Source: Bacteroidales bacterium (GTDB taxonomy: Bacteria; Bacteroidota; Bacteroidia; Bacteroidales; F082). From it: 64,000 bases of DNA. Below the pieces are notes generated by a model, which did not search any database, was not told where the DNA came from, and saw only the letters and a list, made by a program, of their open reading frames with translations. The position numbers and the translations under genes are program-made. The stretch covers positions 62,001 to 126,000 of the forward strand of contig JANQGJ010000001.1 of NCBI GenBank assembly GCA_028277395.1, given 5' to 3'. Of this stretch, positions 23,643 to 33,891 are shown in pieces (position 1 is the stretch's first letter; every line of letters starts with the position of its first letter).

Positions 23643-24890
23643 ATGGCTACACTAAAAGCATTTAGAGGGTACAGACCTCCGCAAAGCATTGTAAAACAAC
23701 TGGCATCACGTCCATACGATGTGTTAAATTCAGCTGAGGCAAGAATTGAAGCTGAAGGAAATGAATATTCATTACTACATGTTATAAAACCTGAGATTGA
23801 TTTAGATGAAAATATTGATCTTTACAGTCAGGAGGTTTATGATAAAGCCAGAGATAATTTTAATGATTTTAAATCAAAAGGCTGGCTGGTAAAAGATGAT
23901 GAAGATTATTTGTATATCTACGCCCAGACAATGTTTGGTAAAACTCAGTATGGAATAGTCGGTTGTGCCAGTGTTGAAGATTATATGAACAATGTCATAA
24001 AAAAACACGAATTAACTCGTCCGGATAAAGAGGAAGACAGAATGAAGCATGTTCGCATAACCAATGCAAATATGGAACCTGTATTCTTTTCATATCCTGC
24101 AGTTGAAGAAATTGATGAAATTGTAACTGCATATGTCGATGTAAATAAAGCCGATTATGATTTCACTGCCGATGATGGTGTAGGACATCATTTCTGGGTA
24201 TTACGTGATACTGAGAAGATCAACAGAATAATTGAATTATTTGCTTCATTACCAGCCACCTATGTTGCTGATGGTCATCACCGTACTGCAGCTGCTGCTC
24301 TGGTTGGAAATGAGAAGAAAGCCCAAAATCCTTCTCATACCGGAAATGAAGAATACAATTATTTTCTTGCTGTACATTTTCCTGATAACCAACTAACTAT
24401 TATTGATTATAACAGAGTTGTTAAAGATCTAAATGGTTATTCAGCAGAAGATTTTATTAAAAAACTGGAATTTGCTTTTGATATAGAAGACAAGGGAACA
24501 ACTATTTATAAACCAAACGCATTACATAACTTCTCAATGTATCTTGAGGGTCGCTGGTACTCACTTACTGCTAACTCAGGAACATATAATGATAACGATC
24601 CCATTGAAGTACTTGATGTAACAATTTTAACAAATCAGGTTCTGGATCCATTACTTGACATCGAAGATTTGAGGAGATCGAAACGAATTGACTTTGTTGG
24701 TGGTATCAGGGGACTCGAAGAACTCAGGAAAAGAGTTGACAGCGGAGAAATGAAAGTTGCGTTTGCTCTTTATCCTGTTAGCATGAAGCAATTGATCGAC
24801 ATTGCTGACAGTGGTCAGATCATGCCTCCAAAAACTACATGGTTTGAACCAAAACTTCGTTCAGGTTTGGTTGTACATGAACTTGAATAG
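23643..24890 (+). CDS. DUF1015 family protein
   Basis: 415 residues, full-length DUF1015. Signature parts: AFRGYRPPQSIVKQLASRPY with DVLN, a NEYSLLHVIKPEIDLDE segment, HELTRPDKEEDRMKH, and the motif YVADGHHRTAAA (about 211-222), which resembles the ParB/SerK-type nucleotide-binding motif. The family often lies beside serA and serC in Bacteroidota. A serine- or phosphoserine-related reaction is therefore plausible, but no activity is established. No phosphoserine phosphatase gene is seen in the window. 41 bp after the four-helix-bundle gene. Confidence 0.9.
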   Translation: MATLKAFRGYRPPQSIVKQLASRPYDVLNSAEARIEAEGNEYSLLHVIKPEIDLDENIDLYSQEVYDKARDNFNDFKSKGWLVKDDEDYLYIYAQTMFGKTQYGIVGCASVEDYMNNVIKKHELTRPDKEEDRMKHVRITNANMEPVFFSYPAVEEIDEIVTAYVDVNKADYDFTADDGVGHHFWVLRDTEKINRIIELFASLPATYVADGHHRTAAAALVGNEKKAQNPSHTGNEEYNYFLAVHFPDNQLTIIDYNRVVKDLNGYSAEDFIKKLEFAFDIEDKGTTIYKPNALHNFSMYLEGRWYSLTANSGTYNDNDPIEVLDVTILTNQVLDPLLDIEDLRRSKRIDFVGGIRGLEELRKRVDSGEMKVAFALYPVSMKQLIDIADSGQIMPPKTTWFEPKLRSGLVVHELE

Positions 24891-24929
24891 AAATTTTATT
24901 AAGTTTCAGGTGTATAATTGTATTTGGCT

Positions 24930-25139
24930 ATGATAACCAAGGATATACAAATTGAAGATCTTGTTGAGAATTATCCTTTTGCAGTCCGTTATTTAATGGA
25001 GAAGAAAATACGGTGTATCATGTGTGGAGACCCTGTATGGGGAACACTTGAAGAAGCTGCCAGAGAAAAAGGATTCGACGAAAAAGACATTAGAGTTTTT
25101 GTAGATGAACTTAACACTCTTGCAGAAAAAAACAGATAG
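24930..25139 (+). CDS. DUF1858 domain protein
   Basis: 69 residues from ATG 24930; the in-frame TTG at 24918 is not needed. The DUF1858 domain begins ITKDIQIEDLVENYPFAVRY and contains IRCIMCGDP with a CxxC pair and a helical end. Such small domains occur beside Fe-S-repair and hybrid-cluster proteins. It is 39 bp after DUF1015 and probably the last gene of the serine cluster operon; its link to serine is unclear. Confidence 0.85.
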   Translation: MITKDIQIEDLVENYPFAVRYLMEKKIRCIMCGDPVWGTLEEAAREKGFDEKDIRVFVDELNTLAEKNR

Positions 25140-25217
25140 CCTTTACTAAAATTGAAGGTTTCCGGGAAATTATTTGATTTACAATTCCATATATCTTGAT
25201 TATTTATTTTAAGATAT

Positions 25218-25232
25218 GTTACGGATTGTAAC
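25218..25232. promoter_or_regulatory. Palindrome GTTAC-N5-GTAAC
   Basis: Perfect 5-bp inverted repeat around GGATT, about 50 bp upstream of a -7 element. The same sequence apart from one base occurs at 62027-62041 upstream of the TonB receptor. Candidate transcription-factor site. Confidence 0.4.
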
Positions 25233-25274
25233 TTACAGTTTGCCGGTAACTTTTTTTATTATCAACATATTTCT

Positions 25275-25282
25275 TATTTTTG
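25275..25282 (+). promoter_or_regulatory. -7 promoter element of the DUF218-DUF1684 gene
   Basis: TATTTTTG fits TANNTTTG, 22 bp before the ATG at 25305. No TTG at the right distance. Confidence 0.5.
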
Positions 25283-25304
25283 ACATAACAATGTTTCCTG
25301 CTGT

Positions 25305-26543
25305 ATGTCAAAATTCAAGATACGTTTGTTTAGAAAAAGAACCCTTAGAAGACCTACACTACTTGGATGGTTAGTTATCATTACCTCATTAATTGTTCTT
25401 TGCAGAATATCGCTTCCATTTATGTACAATTTCCTTGCGGTAAATAAACCCATCAAATCTAAAACAATGATAATTGAAGGTTGGGTACCTACCTATGCTC
25501 TGAAAGAAGCAGTTGAATTATACAAAGAAGATGGATATAAAAGATTGATTGTTACTGGTGTTCCCATAGTTAATTATGAGTTTATATCACCATACCAGAA
25601 TACTGCACAGGCAACAATTCTTGCTTTAAAGCATTATGGAATTAAAGACTCTATTTACCATGCTAACATACCTACTAATGTTTTTGTTGACAGAACCTAT
25701 CATACAGCCGTTGCAGCGAAACTCCTGTTCGACAGCAACAATTGGCCGATGAATTTTAATATATTTTCAGTTGGAGTGCATGCCAGACGGAGTCGTTTAA
25801 TGTTTAGAAAGGCATTTGGAAATGATTGTGAAATCGGCATATATGCTCCGCGTGATCGTACTTTTTTACCACAATATTGGTGGAAAAGTAGTAAGGGATT
25901 CCGTAATGTCAGTAATGAGTTTGTTGCTACCTTATTCGTTACATTATTTTTCCATCCGGAATACAATTCATCTGTGGATAAAATAAATACTGGCCGCTAT
26001 GAAGATAGAATATATTATAAGCGTCGGGATAAATATCTGAATTTCACCGATCCGGCAACATCAAGGTTAAATAAAGAAGAAAGGGATAGCTTTTCAGGAT
26101 TCAATTACTATGATCCTGATATTAATTACAGAGTCAGGGCAGGTTTTAAAGTGGATACATCTATTGCGGTTTTTGGTATGAAAACCAATACTGAACGTAC
26201 ACCAGAATACAGAACTTACGGTTTTATTGATTTTACTATCAATGATACGAGTTATCGGCTTTCGGCATTTCAGAATATTGCGTTTAAAGATCATCCTGTT
26301 TACGGAAAAGAGTTATTTGTTCCTTTTAAAGATTTAACCAATAGTAGTACTACTTACGTTACAGGCAGGTATATAGATATCCCTATTCCTGTTAGTGATT
26401 CAATAATTATTGATTTTAACATGGCTTATAATCCATATTGCGCATATTATGACAGGTGGTCATGTCCGCTTGTACCGTTTGAAAATCATTTGGATATAAG
26501 TATCCCTGTTGGGGAGATGATCTACAAAAAGAAAGAAAAGTAA
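25305..26543 (+). CDS. Membrane-anchored DUF218 (YdcF/SanA-like) protein fused to a DUF1684-like domain
   Basis: 412 residues. A basic N-terminus and one transmembrane helix (about 20-46) anchor it. Residues ~55-215 resemble the DUF218/ElyC family: MIIEGWVPTYALKEAVELYK, KRLIVTGVP, QNTAQATILALKHYGI and FVDRTYHTAVAAKLL. The last ~110 residues carry a DUF1684 pattern: ELFVPFKDLTNSSTTYVTGR, then IIIDFNMAYNPYCAYYDRWS and CPLVPFENHLDISIPVGEMI. Both families are of unclear function; DUF218 members affect envelope polysaccharide. I do not know this fusion as standard. The next gene starts 1 bp after its stop. Confidence 0.75.
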   Translation: MSKFKIRLFRKRTLRRPTLLGWLVIITSLIVLCRISLPFMYNFLAVNKPIKSKTMIIEGWVPTYALKEAVELYKEDGYKRLIVTGVPIVNYEFISPYQNTAQATILALKHYGIKDSIYHANIPTNVFVDRTYHTAVAAKLLFDSNNWPMNFNIFSVGVHARRSRLMFRKAFGNDCEIGIYAPRDRTFLPQYWWKSSKGFRNVSNEFVATLFVTLFFHPEYNSSVDKINTGRYEDRIYYKRRDKYLNFTDPATSRLNKEERDSFSGFNYYDPDINYRVRAGFKVDTSIAVFGMKTNTERTPEYRTYGFIDFTINDTSYRLSAFQNIAFKDHPVYGKELFVPFKDLTNSSTTYVTGRYIDIPIPVSDSIIIDFNMAYNPYCAYYDRWSCPLVPFENHLDISIPVGEMIYKKKEK

Positions 26544-26544
26544 G

Positions 26545-28752
26545 ATGGAAAAACTCGATATTACTTTGCTCCTTGTAGAGGACGATGTTGTAATACGAAA
26601 CATATACAAACATATTCTGACGAAATATGTAACCAGGTTATATATTGCCGGAAACGGTGAACTTGGATACAAAAGCTATATTGAGAATAAACCAGACCTG
26701 ATCCTTACAGATATCAAGATGCCGATAATGAATGGACTTGATATGATCAAGAAAATCAGGGAAAAGGATAAATCTATGCGGATCATCATAATGTCGGCAT
26801 ATGGTGAATCCAGATTCTTTCTCAAAGCGATCGAGACCGGTGTTAAAGGTTTTTTGATAAAACCTATTGAAACTGAGCATTTACTGAATATAATTAGAGA
26901 ACAGGCAAAAGATATATTGCTCGAAAAGCGTTTTGAAGAAGAAGCTGTTAAAAGGTTGATAGCCGAGAAGGAGAGAGACAGGAGAGACGCTATTTTGAGC
27001 GTACTGTTAAATGCCACAGCAAAATTCTTTAATGCCGGTGTAAATGATAATACAGTTAATGAAGTTCTTGGACTAATTGGTGAAATAACCGAGGTCTCAC
27101 GTTCATACATATACAGTATACATAATAATGAGGGGAATTCAGTATGCAGCTATATTTATGAATGGGTAAAGGAAGGGATAACACCACAAATAAACAATCA
27201 GAAATTAAAAAATATTTCTACCGAATCTGAAAATTTTAAGTTCTTTGAGAAATCTATGAAAGACCGTTTGAATATAAGCGGTTTTACTGAAGACTTTGAA
27301 GATCCGCTGAGATCAGGTTTTGCCAAACTGGACGTAAAATCAATACTGGCAATACCAATTTACGTAAAAGATAACTGGTGGGGATTTATTGGATTTGATG
27401 ATTGTGAAAATTACAGGACTTGGAGCAAATCAGAAGTAAATGCTCTTGAAATGCTTGCTTACATACTGGGAGGAGTACTTTACAGAAGAGAAGTAGAGGA
27501 GGAGATGACCAGGTTAAATACATCATTGGAAGAGCGGGTATGGGAGCGTACAAAAGAACTCGAACAGGAAGTCGCTGAGCGTACAATTGCTGAAAGCCTG
27601 CTTAAAGATAGCGAGGAGAAATACAGGCATATTTATGAAAATGCCAATGATGGAATATTACTGTTAATGGATAATAAAATAAGTCTTATTAACCCCAGTT
27701 TATCAGAAATAATAGGGCTTCTGCCAAAGGATATCATTGGTAATAACTTAAATACAATTGTAAAACCTGATTTCGTTGAGGATCTTACCAGTTACCTTAA
27801 AAACACAAAAGGTTCCGAGAAAAGCGAGTTACAGGTACAATTGTTAAATGAGCGGTGGCTTGAAATAAAAGCTACAACAATTACCTGGGATTTTAAACCG
27901 GCTCACCTTGTATTTGTATCAGATATCACAAAAAGGAAGAAAGCCCAAAATGAGTTATTCAGGCTAAACAAAACACTTGAAAAACGTATTGAAGAAGAAC
28001 TACGGAAAGTGAATACCCAACAGCAACTTCTGGTTCAGAAATCGAAACTTGAGTCAATTGGAGAGTTATCAGCAGGTTTGGCTCACGAAATCAATCAACC
28101 TTTAGGTGGATTATCGATGGGACTTGAGAATATTCTTTTTAACATAAATACCGATGACAGAGTTGACTATGATTACTTAAAAAATAAAATCGGGTTATTA
28201 TTTGATGATATCGACAGGATACAGAAAATAATTGAACATGTAAGATTGTTTTCAAGGGATCAGGATAATTCAATAATTGAAAAGATTTCTGTTAACCAGG
28301 TAGTCGAGAACGCATTATCATTGATCACTAAACAAATGCTTGGCAGAAAAATAGAACTTGTTGTAGATTTACCTCCGGAACAGGTCGAAATAATGGGTAA
28401 TAAATACCGTCTCGAGCAGGTACTTTTAAATATAATATCAAATGCCAGATTTGCCGTTGAGGAGAAAGAAAGGCAAAGTACAACAGATAATTACAGTAAG
28501 CGTATTTCCATAGACTTAACCGTGGATATTAATAAAGCAATTGTTTCGGTTGCCGATAATGGGATTGGCATAGATGATGAGATAATATCGAAGGTTTTTG
28601 ATCCTTTTTTCACAACCAAAAGTGAAGAAAAGGGTACAGGTCTAGGTCTGTCAATATCTTATGGTATAATTTCAGAAATGAAAGGAAACATAGAAGTTGA
28701 AAGTGAACTTGGACAATACACCCGAATGATCATAACATTACCAATAAATTGA
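26545..28752 (+). CDS. Hybrid histidine kinase: receiver-GAF-PAS-HisKA-HATPase
   Basis: 735 residues, no membrane segment, so cytoplasmic. Order: receiver domain (residues 5-118; Asp56 in [13 protein letters not shown], Lys106), GAF-like domain (about 147-315), coiled coil, PAS (about 357-465), second coiled coil, HisKA with phospho-His514 in [15 protein letters not shown], and HATPase with [20 protein letters not shown] and GTGLGLS. The receiver comes first, so it is probably tuned by another kinase. The sigma-54 activator gene begins 4 bp downstream and is the likely partner. Confidence 0.93.
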   Translation: MEKLDITLLLVEDDVVIRNIYKHILTKYVTRLYIAGNGELGYKSYIENKPDLILTDIKMPIMNGLDMIKKIREKDKSMRIIIMSAYGESRFFLKAIETGVKGFLIKPIETEHLLNIIREQAKDILLEKRFEEEAVKRLIAEKERDRRDAILSVLLNATAKFFNAGVNDNTVNEVLGLIGEITEVSRSYIYSIHNNEGNSVCSYIYEWVKEGITPQINNQKLKNISTESENFKFFEKSMKDRLNISGFTEDFEDPLRSGFAKLDVKSILAIPIYVKDNWWGFIGFDDCENYRTWSKSEVNALEMLAYILGGVLYRREVEEEMTRLNTSLEERVWERTKELEQEVAERTIAESLLKDSEEKYRHIYENANDGILLLMDNKISLINPSLSEIIGLLPKDIIGNNLNTIVKPDFVEDLTSYLKNTKGSEKSELQVQLLNERWLEIKATTITWDFKPAHLVFVSDITKRKKAQNELFRLNKTLEKRIEEELRKVNTQQQLLVQKSKLESIGELSAGLAHEINQPLGGLSMGLENILFNINTDDRVDYDYLKNKIGLLFDDIDRIQKIIEHVRLFSRDQDNSIIEKISVNQVVENALSLITKQMLGRKIELVVDLPPEQVEIMGNKYRLEQVLLNIISNARFAVEEKERQSTTDNYSKRISIDLTVDINKAIVSVADNGIGIDDEIISKVFDPFFTTKSEEKGTGLGLSISYGIISEMKGNIEVESELGQYTRMIITLPIN

Positions 28753-28756
28753 TTTT

Positions 28757-30157
28757 ATGGCTGATAAAGTAAATATACTTATAGTAGATGATGAACCACG
28801 GGTACTTGATGAAATTGAAGAATTTTTAGTACGTAAGGAGTTCAGTGTATTCAAAGCAGGTGCTCCATCCATAGCTTTTGAAATCTTAAAAAAACATGTG
28901 ATTAACATTGTCATTCTGGATATAAAACTTCCTGAAATGAGTGGCCTGGAAGCGCTGTCCAAAATAAAATCAGAACACCAGGATATCGAAGTGATAATGA
29001 TCTCAGGTCATGGTGATATGGATACAGTAATACAATCTATGAGAAACGGGGCTTCTGATTATTTTGCAAAACCTTTTAGATTGCTGGATATTAACAATGC
29101 AATAATGCGTACCCAAAGATATCTTGAGCTCAATAAAAAACTGAAATCTGCTCAGCAAAGCGTGAATGCATTATCAAAGAAAATTCTTAGCAATGTTGAG
29201 AATCAGCTTCTTGGCGATAGTGAATCCATGAAATCACTAATTCGAATGATGAGTAAAGTTGCTATTGCTGACAATACTTCAGTGCTTATTCTTGGTGAAA
29301 GCGGTACCGGTAAAGAGCTTGTAGCTCATGGAATTCATCAGTTAAGCCAAAGAAGCAGGAACCTGTTTTATTCGGTAAACTGCTCTGCGATACCTGAAAC
29401 ATTGTTTGAGAGTGAGTTTTTTGGTCATAAAAAGGGGTCATTTACTGGTGCACATGAAGATAAAGCAGGATGGTTTGAAATTGCAAATAATGGTACTTTA
29501 TTTCTTGATGAAATCAGTGATATGCCTTTGAGCCAGCAGGCTAAGTTGCTAAGGGTACTTGAAGAAAGGAAAGTCAGTAAAGTCGGGTCCCGGGAGAATA
29601 AAGATGTGGATGTTCGGGTAATTGCTGCTTCAAATACTAAACTTGAAGAGCTGGCTGCTGATAATAAGTTCCGTCTCGACCTCTATCACCGATTGAGTGT
29701 TTTCGTGATAGTTATCCCGCCATTAAGAGACAGGAGCGAGGATATACCCATACTGTTTGACTATTATCTGAACAGGTACAGTTCTCAAATGCAAAAGCAA
29801 ATTGATAAAGTTGATTCCAGGGTAATTGATGCATTAACTGATTACAACTTTCCGGGTAATATCAGAGAGCTAAAAAATATCATTGAAAGATCAGTAATTT
29901 TATGTGAAGGAGATACCATCCTTCCCGAACATATTACATTTTCCGGATCAAAACCCATAAAAGTATCAGGAGAATCAAAAAAAAGCATTACAGTTATATC
30001 CGATTGTGAGAATTATGATATTGATTATAACGAAAAATTATTGATTAAAAGAGCGCTTCAAAAAACTGACAACAATAAGGCACAAGCTGCCGGTTTGTTG
30101 AACATAACCTGGCAGGCGCTTGACAGAAGAATGAAAAAACATGGGTTAGAGATATAA
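28757..30157 (+). CDS. NtrC-family sigma-54-dependent response regulator
   Basis: 466 residues. Receiver (Asp55 in VILDIKLPEM, Lys105 in YFAKPF), AAA+ core with Walker A GESGTGKE (180-187), the sigma-54 contact loop as GSFTGA (227-232; Ser instead of the commoner Ala) and Walker B TLFLDE (247-252), and a C-terminal Fis-type helix-turn-helix (NNKAQAAGLLNITWQALDRR). It should activate RNA polymerase-sigma54 at specific promoters when phosphorylated by the neighbouring kinase. Its regulon is not evident here. Confidence 0.95.
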   Translation: MADKVNILIVDDEPRVLDEIEEFLVRKEFSVFKAGAPSIAFEILKKHVINIVILDIKLPEMSGLEALSKIKSEHQDIEVIMISGHGDMDTVIQSMRNGASDYFAKPFRLLDINNAIMRTQRYLELNKKLKSAQQSVNALSKKILSNVENQLLGDSESMKSLIRMMSKVAIADNTSVLILGESGTGKELVAHGIHQLSQRSRNLFYSVNCSAIPETLFESEFFGHKKGSFTGAHEDKAGWFEIANNGTLFLDEISDMPLSQQAKLLRVLEERKVSKVGSRENKDVDVRVIAASNTKLEELAADNKFRLDLYHRLSVFVIVIPPLRDRSEDIPILFDYYLNRYSSQMQKQIDKVDSRVIDALTDYNFPGNIRELKNIIERSVILCEGDTILPEHITFSGSKPIKVSGESKKSITVISDCENYDIDYNEKLLIKRALQKTDNNKAQAAGLLNITWQALDRRMKKHGLEI

Positions 30158-30159
30158 AA

Positions 30160-30193
30160 AAACTCCGGCCTGAAAAATATCAAACCGGAGTTT
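30160..30193. terminator. Shared terminator of the sigma-54 regulator and rplT operons
   Basis: AAACTCCGG (30160-30168) pairs perfectly with CCGGAGTTT (30185-30193). The minus reading has a longer T run (end of thrS-infC-rpmI-rplT); the plus reading has TTTCTG. Confidence 0.8.
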
Positions 30194-30212
30194 CTGTATC
30201 TATGTGAGCTGT

Positions 30213-30557
30213 TTATCTTACAGCATCTACAATAGCTTTAAAAGCTTCAGGATTATTAACTGCTAAATCTGCCAACACTTTACGACTAATTTCAATATTC
30301 TTGGCATGTAATTTACCCATGAAAACTGAATATGACATGTCATAAAGTCTTGCAGCTGCATTAATTCTTTGTATCCATAATGCTCTGAAATTACGTTTTT
30401 TAACTCGTCTGTCGCGGTATGCATATACTTGTCCTTTTTCGTATGCATTTTTTGCAACCGTCCAAACATTTTTTCTACGACCAAATTGACCTTTGGTCTC
30501 CTTCATGATCTTTTTTCTGCGGGCTTTAGAAGCTACTGCGTTTACTGATCTTGGCAT
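30213..30557 (-). CDS. rplT: 50S ribosomal protein L20
   Basis: 114 residues, normal length, very basic. Recognisable from [40 protein letters not shown], and [20 protein letters not shown]. Binds 23S rRNA early in assembly. Last gene of the thrS-infC-rpmI-rplT operon; in other bacteria L20 represses this operon, but no matching site was recognised here. Terminator follows 20 bp later. Confidence 0.97.
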   Translation of the reverse strand: MPRSVNAVASKARRKKIMKETKGQFGRRKNVWTVAKNAYEKGQVYAYRDRRVKKRNFRALWIQRINAAARLYDMSYSVFMGKLHAKNIEISRKVLADLAVNNPEAFKAIVDAVR

Positions 30558-30634
30558 TTTAATTTAATTTTTTATCATCATAGCGCTCCGTAAAAAGGAA
30601 ACTTTGTGAGCTATGACAAACGTTAAACATTAGT

Positions 30635-30829
30635 TTAGCTACGAATCATCATTCTGATATTCTTCTCATCTACTTTGTCGATTATTGCAGTGTAAGTTAA
30701 ATTACGCTTGCGTTTTTTCGACTTTTTAGTCAGAATATGACTTTTGTAAGCATGCTTTCTTTTAATTTTACCGGTACCTGTAAGAGAAAATCTCTTTTTG
30801 GCTCCGGATTTAGTCTTCATTTTTGGCAT
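30635..30829 (-). CDS. rpmI: 50S ribosomal protein L35
   Basis: 64 residues. [20 protein letters not shown], then [20 protein letters not shown] is a classic L35 N-terminus. Sits 35 bp after infC and 77 bp before rplT in the conserved order. Confidence 0.97.
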   Translation of the reverse strand: MPKMKTKSGAKKRFSLTGTGKIKRKHAYKSHILTKKSKKRKRNLTYTAIIDKVDEKNIRMMIRS

Positions 30830-30864
30830 TACTTAAAATTTATATATTAATTGATTAAAAAAAA

Positions 30865-31419
30865 TTATTTCTTAGGAGCAACAATCATTATCATCCTCTT
30901 ACCTTCAAGTTTAGGAAGCCTTTCAACTTTACCATACTCTTCAAGTTCCTGGGCAAAACGTAATAATATATACTCACCTTTATCCTTGTAAATAATAGAA
31001 CGACCTTTAAAAAACACATCTACTTTAACCTTTGCACCCTCCTGTAAGAATTTGATGGCATGTTTTAACTTAAAGTTAAAATCATGATCATCGGTATTAG
31101 GTCCAAGCCTGATTTCTTTAACGACAACTTTGGCAGATTTGGATTTTATTTCTTTCTGTTTCTTCTTTTGTTCATAAAGAAACTTCTTATAATCCATAAC
31201 CTTGCATACCGGTGGATTAGCTGATGGTGATATTTCCACAAGATCAAGGTCCTGTTCTTCGGCTAAAGCGAGTGCATCTCTTAATTGATAAATACCTGTA
31301 TCAACGTTATCGCCTACCAACCTTACGATTGGAGCTGTGATGTATTTATTAATCCTGTTGGGATCCTCCTTTTTGACAAAAGGTTTACGTGGTCCTCTTC
31401 TACCTTTAAACTGTGCTAT
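30865..31419 (-). CDS. infC: Translation initiation factor IF-3, AUA start codon
   Basis: 184 residues if translation starts at ATA 31419. Reasons: the frame is open from a TAG just upstream; the N-terminal residues after ATA ([20 protein letters not shown], then [16 protein letters not shown]) are a proper IF3 N-domain; and AGGAGG lies 8 nt before ATA. There is no ATG, GTG or TTG in this part of the frame before the TTG at 31320, which would cut away the conserved RINKYI region. IF3 rejects non-canonical start codons, so an abnormal start on infC gives negative autoregulation, as with AUU in E. coli. C-domain [15 protein letters not shown] is intact. Confidence 0.9.
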   Translation of the reverse strand: MAQFKGRRGPRKPFVKKEDPNRINKYITAPIVRLVGDNVDTGIYQLRDALALAEEQDLDLVEISPSANPPVCKVMDYKKFLYEQKKKQKEIKSKSAKVVVKEIRLGPNTDDHDFNFKLKHAIKFLQEGAKVKVDVFFKGRSIIYKDKGEYILLRFAQELEEYGKVERLPKLEGKRMIMIVAPKK

Positions 31420-31433
31420 TTTTTTGTCCTCCT
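31417..31433 (-). promoter_or_regulatory. Perfect Shine-Dalgarno and ATA start of infC
   Basis: AGGAGG (31433-31428) is followed by ACAAAAAA and ATA (31419-31417). Strong Shine-Dalgarno sites are rare in this window and in Bacteroidota. Here the site fixes the start codon choice. Confidence 0.85.
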
Positions 31434-31447
31434 ATATTAGTTAGTAA

Positions 31448-33388
31448 TTACTTTAGATTCATCAGTCTTTCAACTTTCGAATTAATGATATCTGATATTT
31501 CAGTTATTGTAAATTTGCCTAAATCGCCTTCACCATGTTTTCTAACAGAAAGATTTCCATCTTCTTCTTCTTTCTCTCCAACAATAAACATGTAAGGTAT
31601 TTTCTTCAATTCTGCATCTCTGATCTTTCTACCTGTTTTCTCACTCCTGGTATCAATAGATGCACGAATACCTAATTCGTCAAGCGAATTTAAGACTTTT
31701 TTTCCGTATTCGTTATACTTTTCACTAATTGGTAATATTATTGCCTGCTCCGGGATCAGCCATAATGGGAAATTACCACCACAATGTTCAATTAATACAG
31801 CAACAAATCTTTCCATAGATCCGAAGGGTGCTCTGTGGATCATAACCGGACGATGTTTCTCGTTATCTGCACCAATGTATGTCAGATCAAATCGCTCAGG
31901 CAGGTTATAATCTACCTGTATTGTGCCAAGTTGCCACTTACGGCCAATTGCATCTTTAACAATGAAATCCATTTTTGGACCGTAAAAAGCTGCCTCTCCG
32001 TATTCAATTACAGCATTCAGTCTCCGGTCTTTGGCAACCTCAATGATCGCCTGTTCAGATTTCTCCCAGTTTTCTTCACTTCCAATGTATTTCTCTTTAT
32101 TCTCCATATCACGAAGTGATATCTGGATTATAACATCCTTGAAATCCAAAGCAGTGAATATTTGCTGTATGATATCTATAACACCATTAAACTCATCCTT
32201 TATCTGGTCAGGTGTACAAAAAATATGTGCATCATCCTGTGTAAAACCTCTAACTCTGGTCAACCCGTGCAATTCGCCACTCTGTTCGTACCTGTAAACG
32301 GTACCAAATTCGGCGTATCTGATTGGCAACTCTTTGTATGAATGAGGTTTACTATTGAATATTTCGCAATGATGCGGGCAGTTCATCGGTTTAAGGAAGA
32401 ATTCTTCACCTTCTACCGGTGTTGTGATCGGTCTGAACGACTCCTCTCCATATTTCTGATAATGTCCTGATGTTTTATACAAGTTAACATTTCCAATGTG
32501 AGGACTTATAACCGGCTCATAACCGGCTTTCTTCTGAACCACTTTAAGATATCTTTCAAGCCTTTCTCTTAATTCAGCTCCTTTTGGTAACCAAAGAGGC
32601 AGACCTTGTCCAACTTTTTGAGAAAAAGTAAAAAGCTCCAATTCCTTACCAAGAAGTCTGTGATCTCTTTTCTTAGCTTCCTCCAACAGAACCAAATACT
32701 CATCAAGCTCTTTTTTCTTTGGAAATGTAATTCCATAAATCCTTGTTAGCTGCTTTCTGTTTTCATCACCCCGCCAATAGGCTCCTGCTACTTTTGTAAG
32801 TTTAATAGCTTTAATAAAAGCTGTTGACGGAATATGAGGTCCACGGCATAAGTCGGTAAATGTACCACTTCTGTAATAAGTAATATCACCGTCTTCCAGT
32901 TCATTGATCAACTCAATCTTATACTCATCACCTTTATCCTCAAAGTAAGCAAGCGCATCGTCTTTTGAAACTTCTATCCTTTCAAATACCTGTTTCTGCC
33001 TGGCAAGCTCCAGCATTTTCTTCTCAATCTTTACAAGATCTTTTTCAGAGATGTCGTAATCCAGAAAATCTATATCATAATAGAATCCGTTTTCAATATC
33101 CGGACCTATTCCAAATTTAACACCGGGATATAGTTGTTCAATTGCCTCTGCCATTAAATGAGCAGAAGAATGCCACATTGCAGCTTTTCCTTCATTATCC
33201 TTCCACGTTAATAACTGAACATTAGCATCTTCATGAATAGGAAGAGTAGCATCTCCAACCTTATCATTTATTTTGGCAGCCAGTACGTTACGTGCCAGCC
33301 CCTCGCTTATGTCCTGAGCAATATCAAGAGCTGTTACTCCCTGCTCATATTGCTTAACGGTGTTATCAGGTAATGTAATATTTATCAT
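31448..33388 (-). CDS. thrS: Threonyl-tRNA synthetase
   Basis: 646 residues, full length. TGS domain (1-62), bacterial N2 editing domain with H73-x3-H77 ([12 protein letters not shown]), Cys181 and His185 (DLCRGPHIP), class II catalytic core with [10 protein letters not shown] zinc ligand, motif 2 ([20 protein letters not shown]) and motif 3 ([11 protein letters not shown]), then anticodon-binding domain. Charges tRNA-Thr and edits Ser-tRNA-Thr. First gene of the operon, with a textbook promoter; infC's ATA lies 28 bp past its stop. Confidence 0.98.
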   Translation of the reverse strand: MINITLPDNTVKQYEQGVTALDIAQDISEGLARNVLAAKINDKVGDATLPIHEDANVQLLTWKDNEGKAAMWHSSAHLMAEAIEQLYPGVKFGIGPDIENGFYYDIDFLDYDISEKDLVKIEKKMLELARQKQVFERIEVSKDDALAYFEDKGDEYKIELINELEDGDITYYRSGTFTDLCRGPHIPSTAFIKAIKLTKVAGAYWRGDENRKQLTRIYGITFPKKKELDEYLVLLEEAKKRDHRLLGKELELFTFSQKVGQGLPLWLPKGAELRERLERYLKVVQKKAGYEPVISPHIGNVNLYKTSGHYQKYGEESFRPITTPVEGEEFFLKPMNCPHHCEIFNSKPHSYKELPIRYAEFGTVYRYEQSGELHGLTRVRGFTQDDAHIFCTPDQIKDEFNGVIDIIQQIFTALDFKDVIIQISLRDMENKEKYIGSEENWEKSEQAIIEVAKDRRLNAVIEYGEAAFYGPKMDFIVKDAIGRKWQLGTIQVDYNLPERFDLTYIGADNEKHRPVMIHRAPFGSMERFVAVLIEHCGGNFPLWLIPEQAIILPISEKYNEYGKKVLNSLDELGIRASIDTRSEKTGRKIRDAELKKIPYMFIVGEKEEEDGNLSVRKHGEGDLGKFTITEISDIINSKVERLMNLK

Positions 33389-33418
33389 TCTTTAAATATC
33401 TCTCAAAAAAATTGGCTG

Positions 33419-33448
33419 CAAAAGTACAAAATTAGATGTAACTATCAA
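33419..33448 (-). promoter_or_regulatory. Promoter of the thrS-infC-rpmI-rplT operon
   Basis: On the minus strand, TTG (33448-33446), an exact 19-bp spacer, and TACTTTTG (33426-33419). Expected start near 33412, about 24 nt before the thrS ATG. This is among the best consensus matches in the window. Confidence 0.85.
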
Positions 33449-33891
33449 TTAATTAGTAAATTAATTTTGAAAAATATAATATAAACTTAAATCATACTGA
33501 ATCAATAGTTTCTTTATGTATAATTTCATAATAAAATGAATGATTATTGCAGTATTATTTCTATCAAATTATACTATAACATTCCTGATAAATACTTTTA
33601 AAAATTCGACAAAGTAGACATATTTGATTACATATTTTGTAAATAAACCATGACGGAAAGGAATCATAAAAATAAAAATATTTAGTATCAGTAACATACA
33701 AATGTATTAGTTAAAGTTTTCAAAAGAATACAGTTTTAATTACGTTTTTAGTACTTTTGCATTGAAGTCGGATGTTTTTATAAACCTCTGTTTTTCAACC
33801 AAATATATTGCACAAAAGTTTTGATCTGTCTTATGTGACTAATTGATAGGCACATACACTGATTCGAAAAAATATAAAGCAGATTTCATTT
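33449..33891. other. Divergent intergenic region between thrS and dnaE
   Basis: About 440 bp of AT-rich DNA. It holds the dnaE -7 element at 33752. No ORF or RNA recognised; no DnaA-box cluster. Confidence 0.5.
33752..33759 (+). promoter_or_regulatory. -7 promoter element of dnaE
   Basis: TACTTTTG fits TANNTTTG and is followed by CATTG. The predicted leader before dnaE is about 125 nt. No TTG at the ideal -33 position. Confidence 0.55.
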
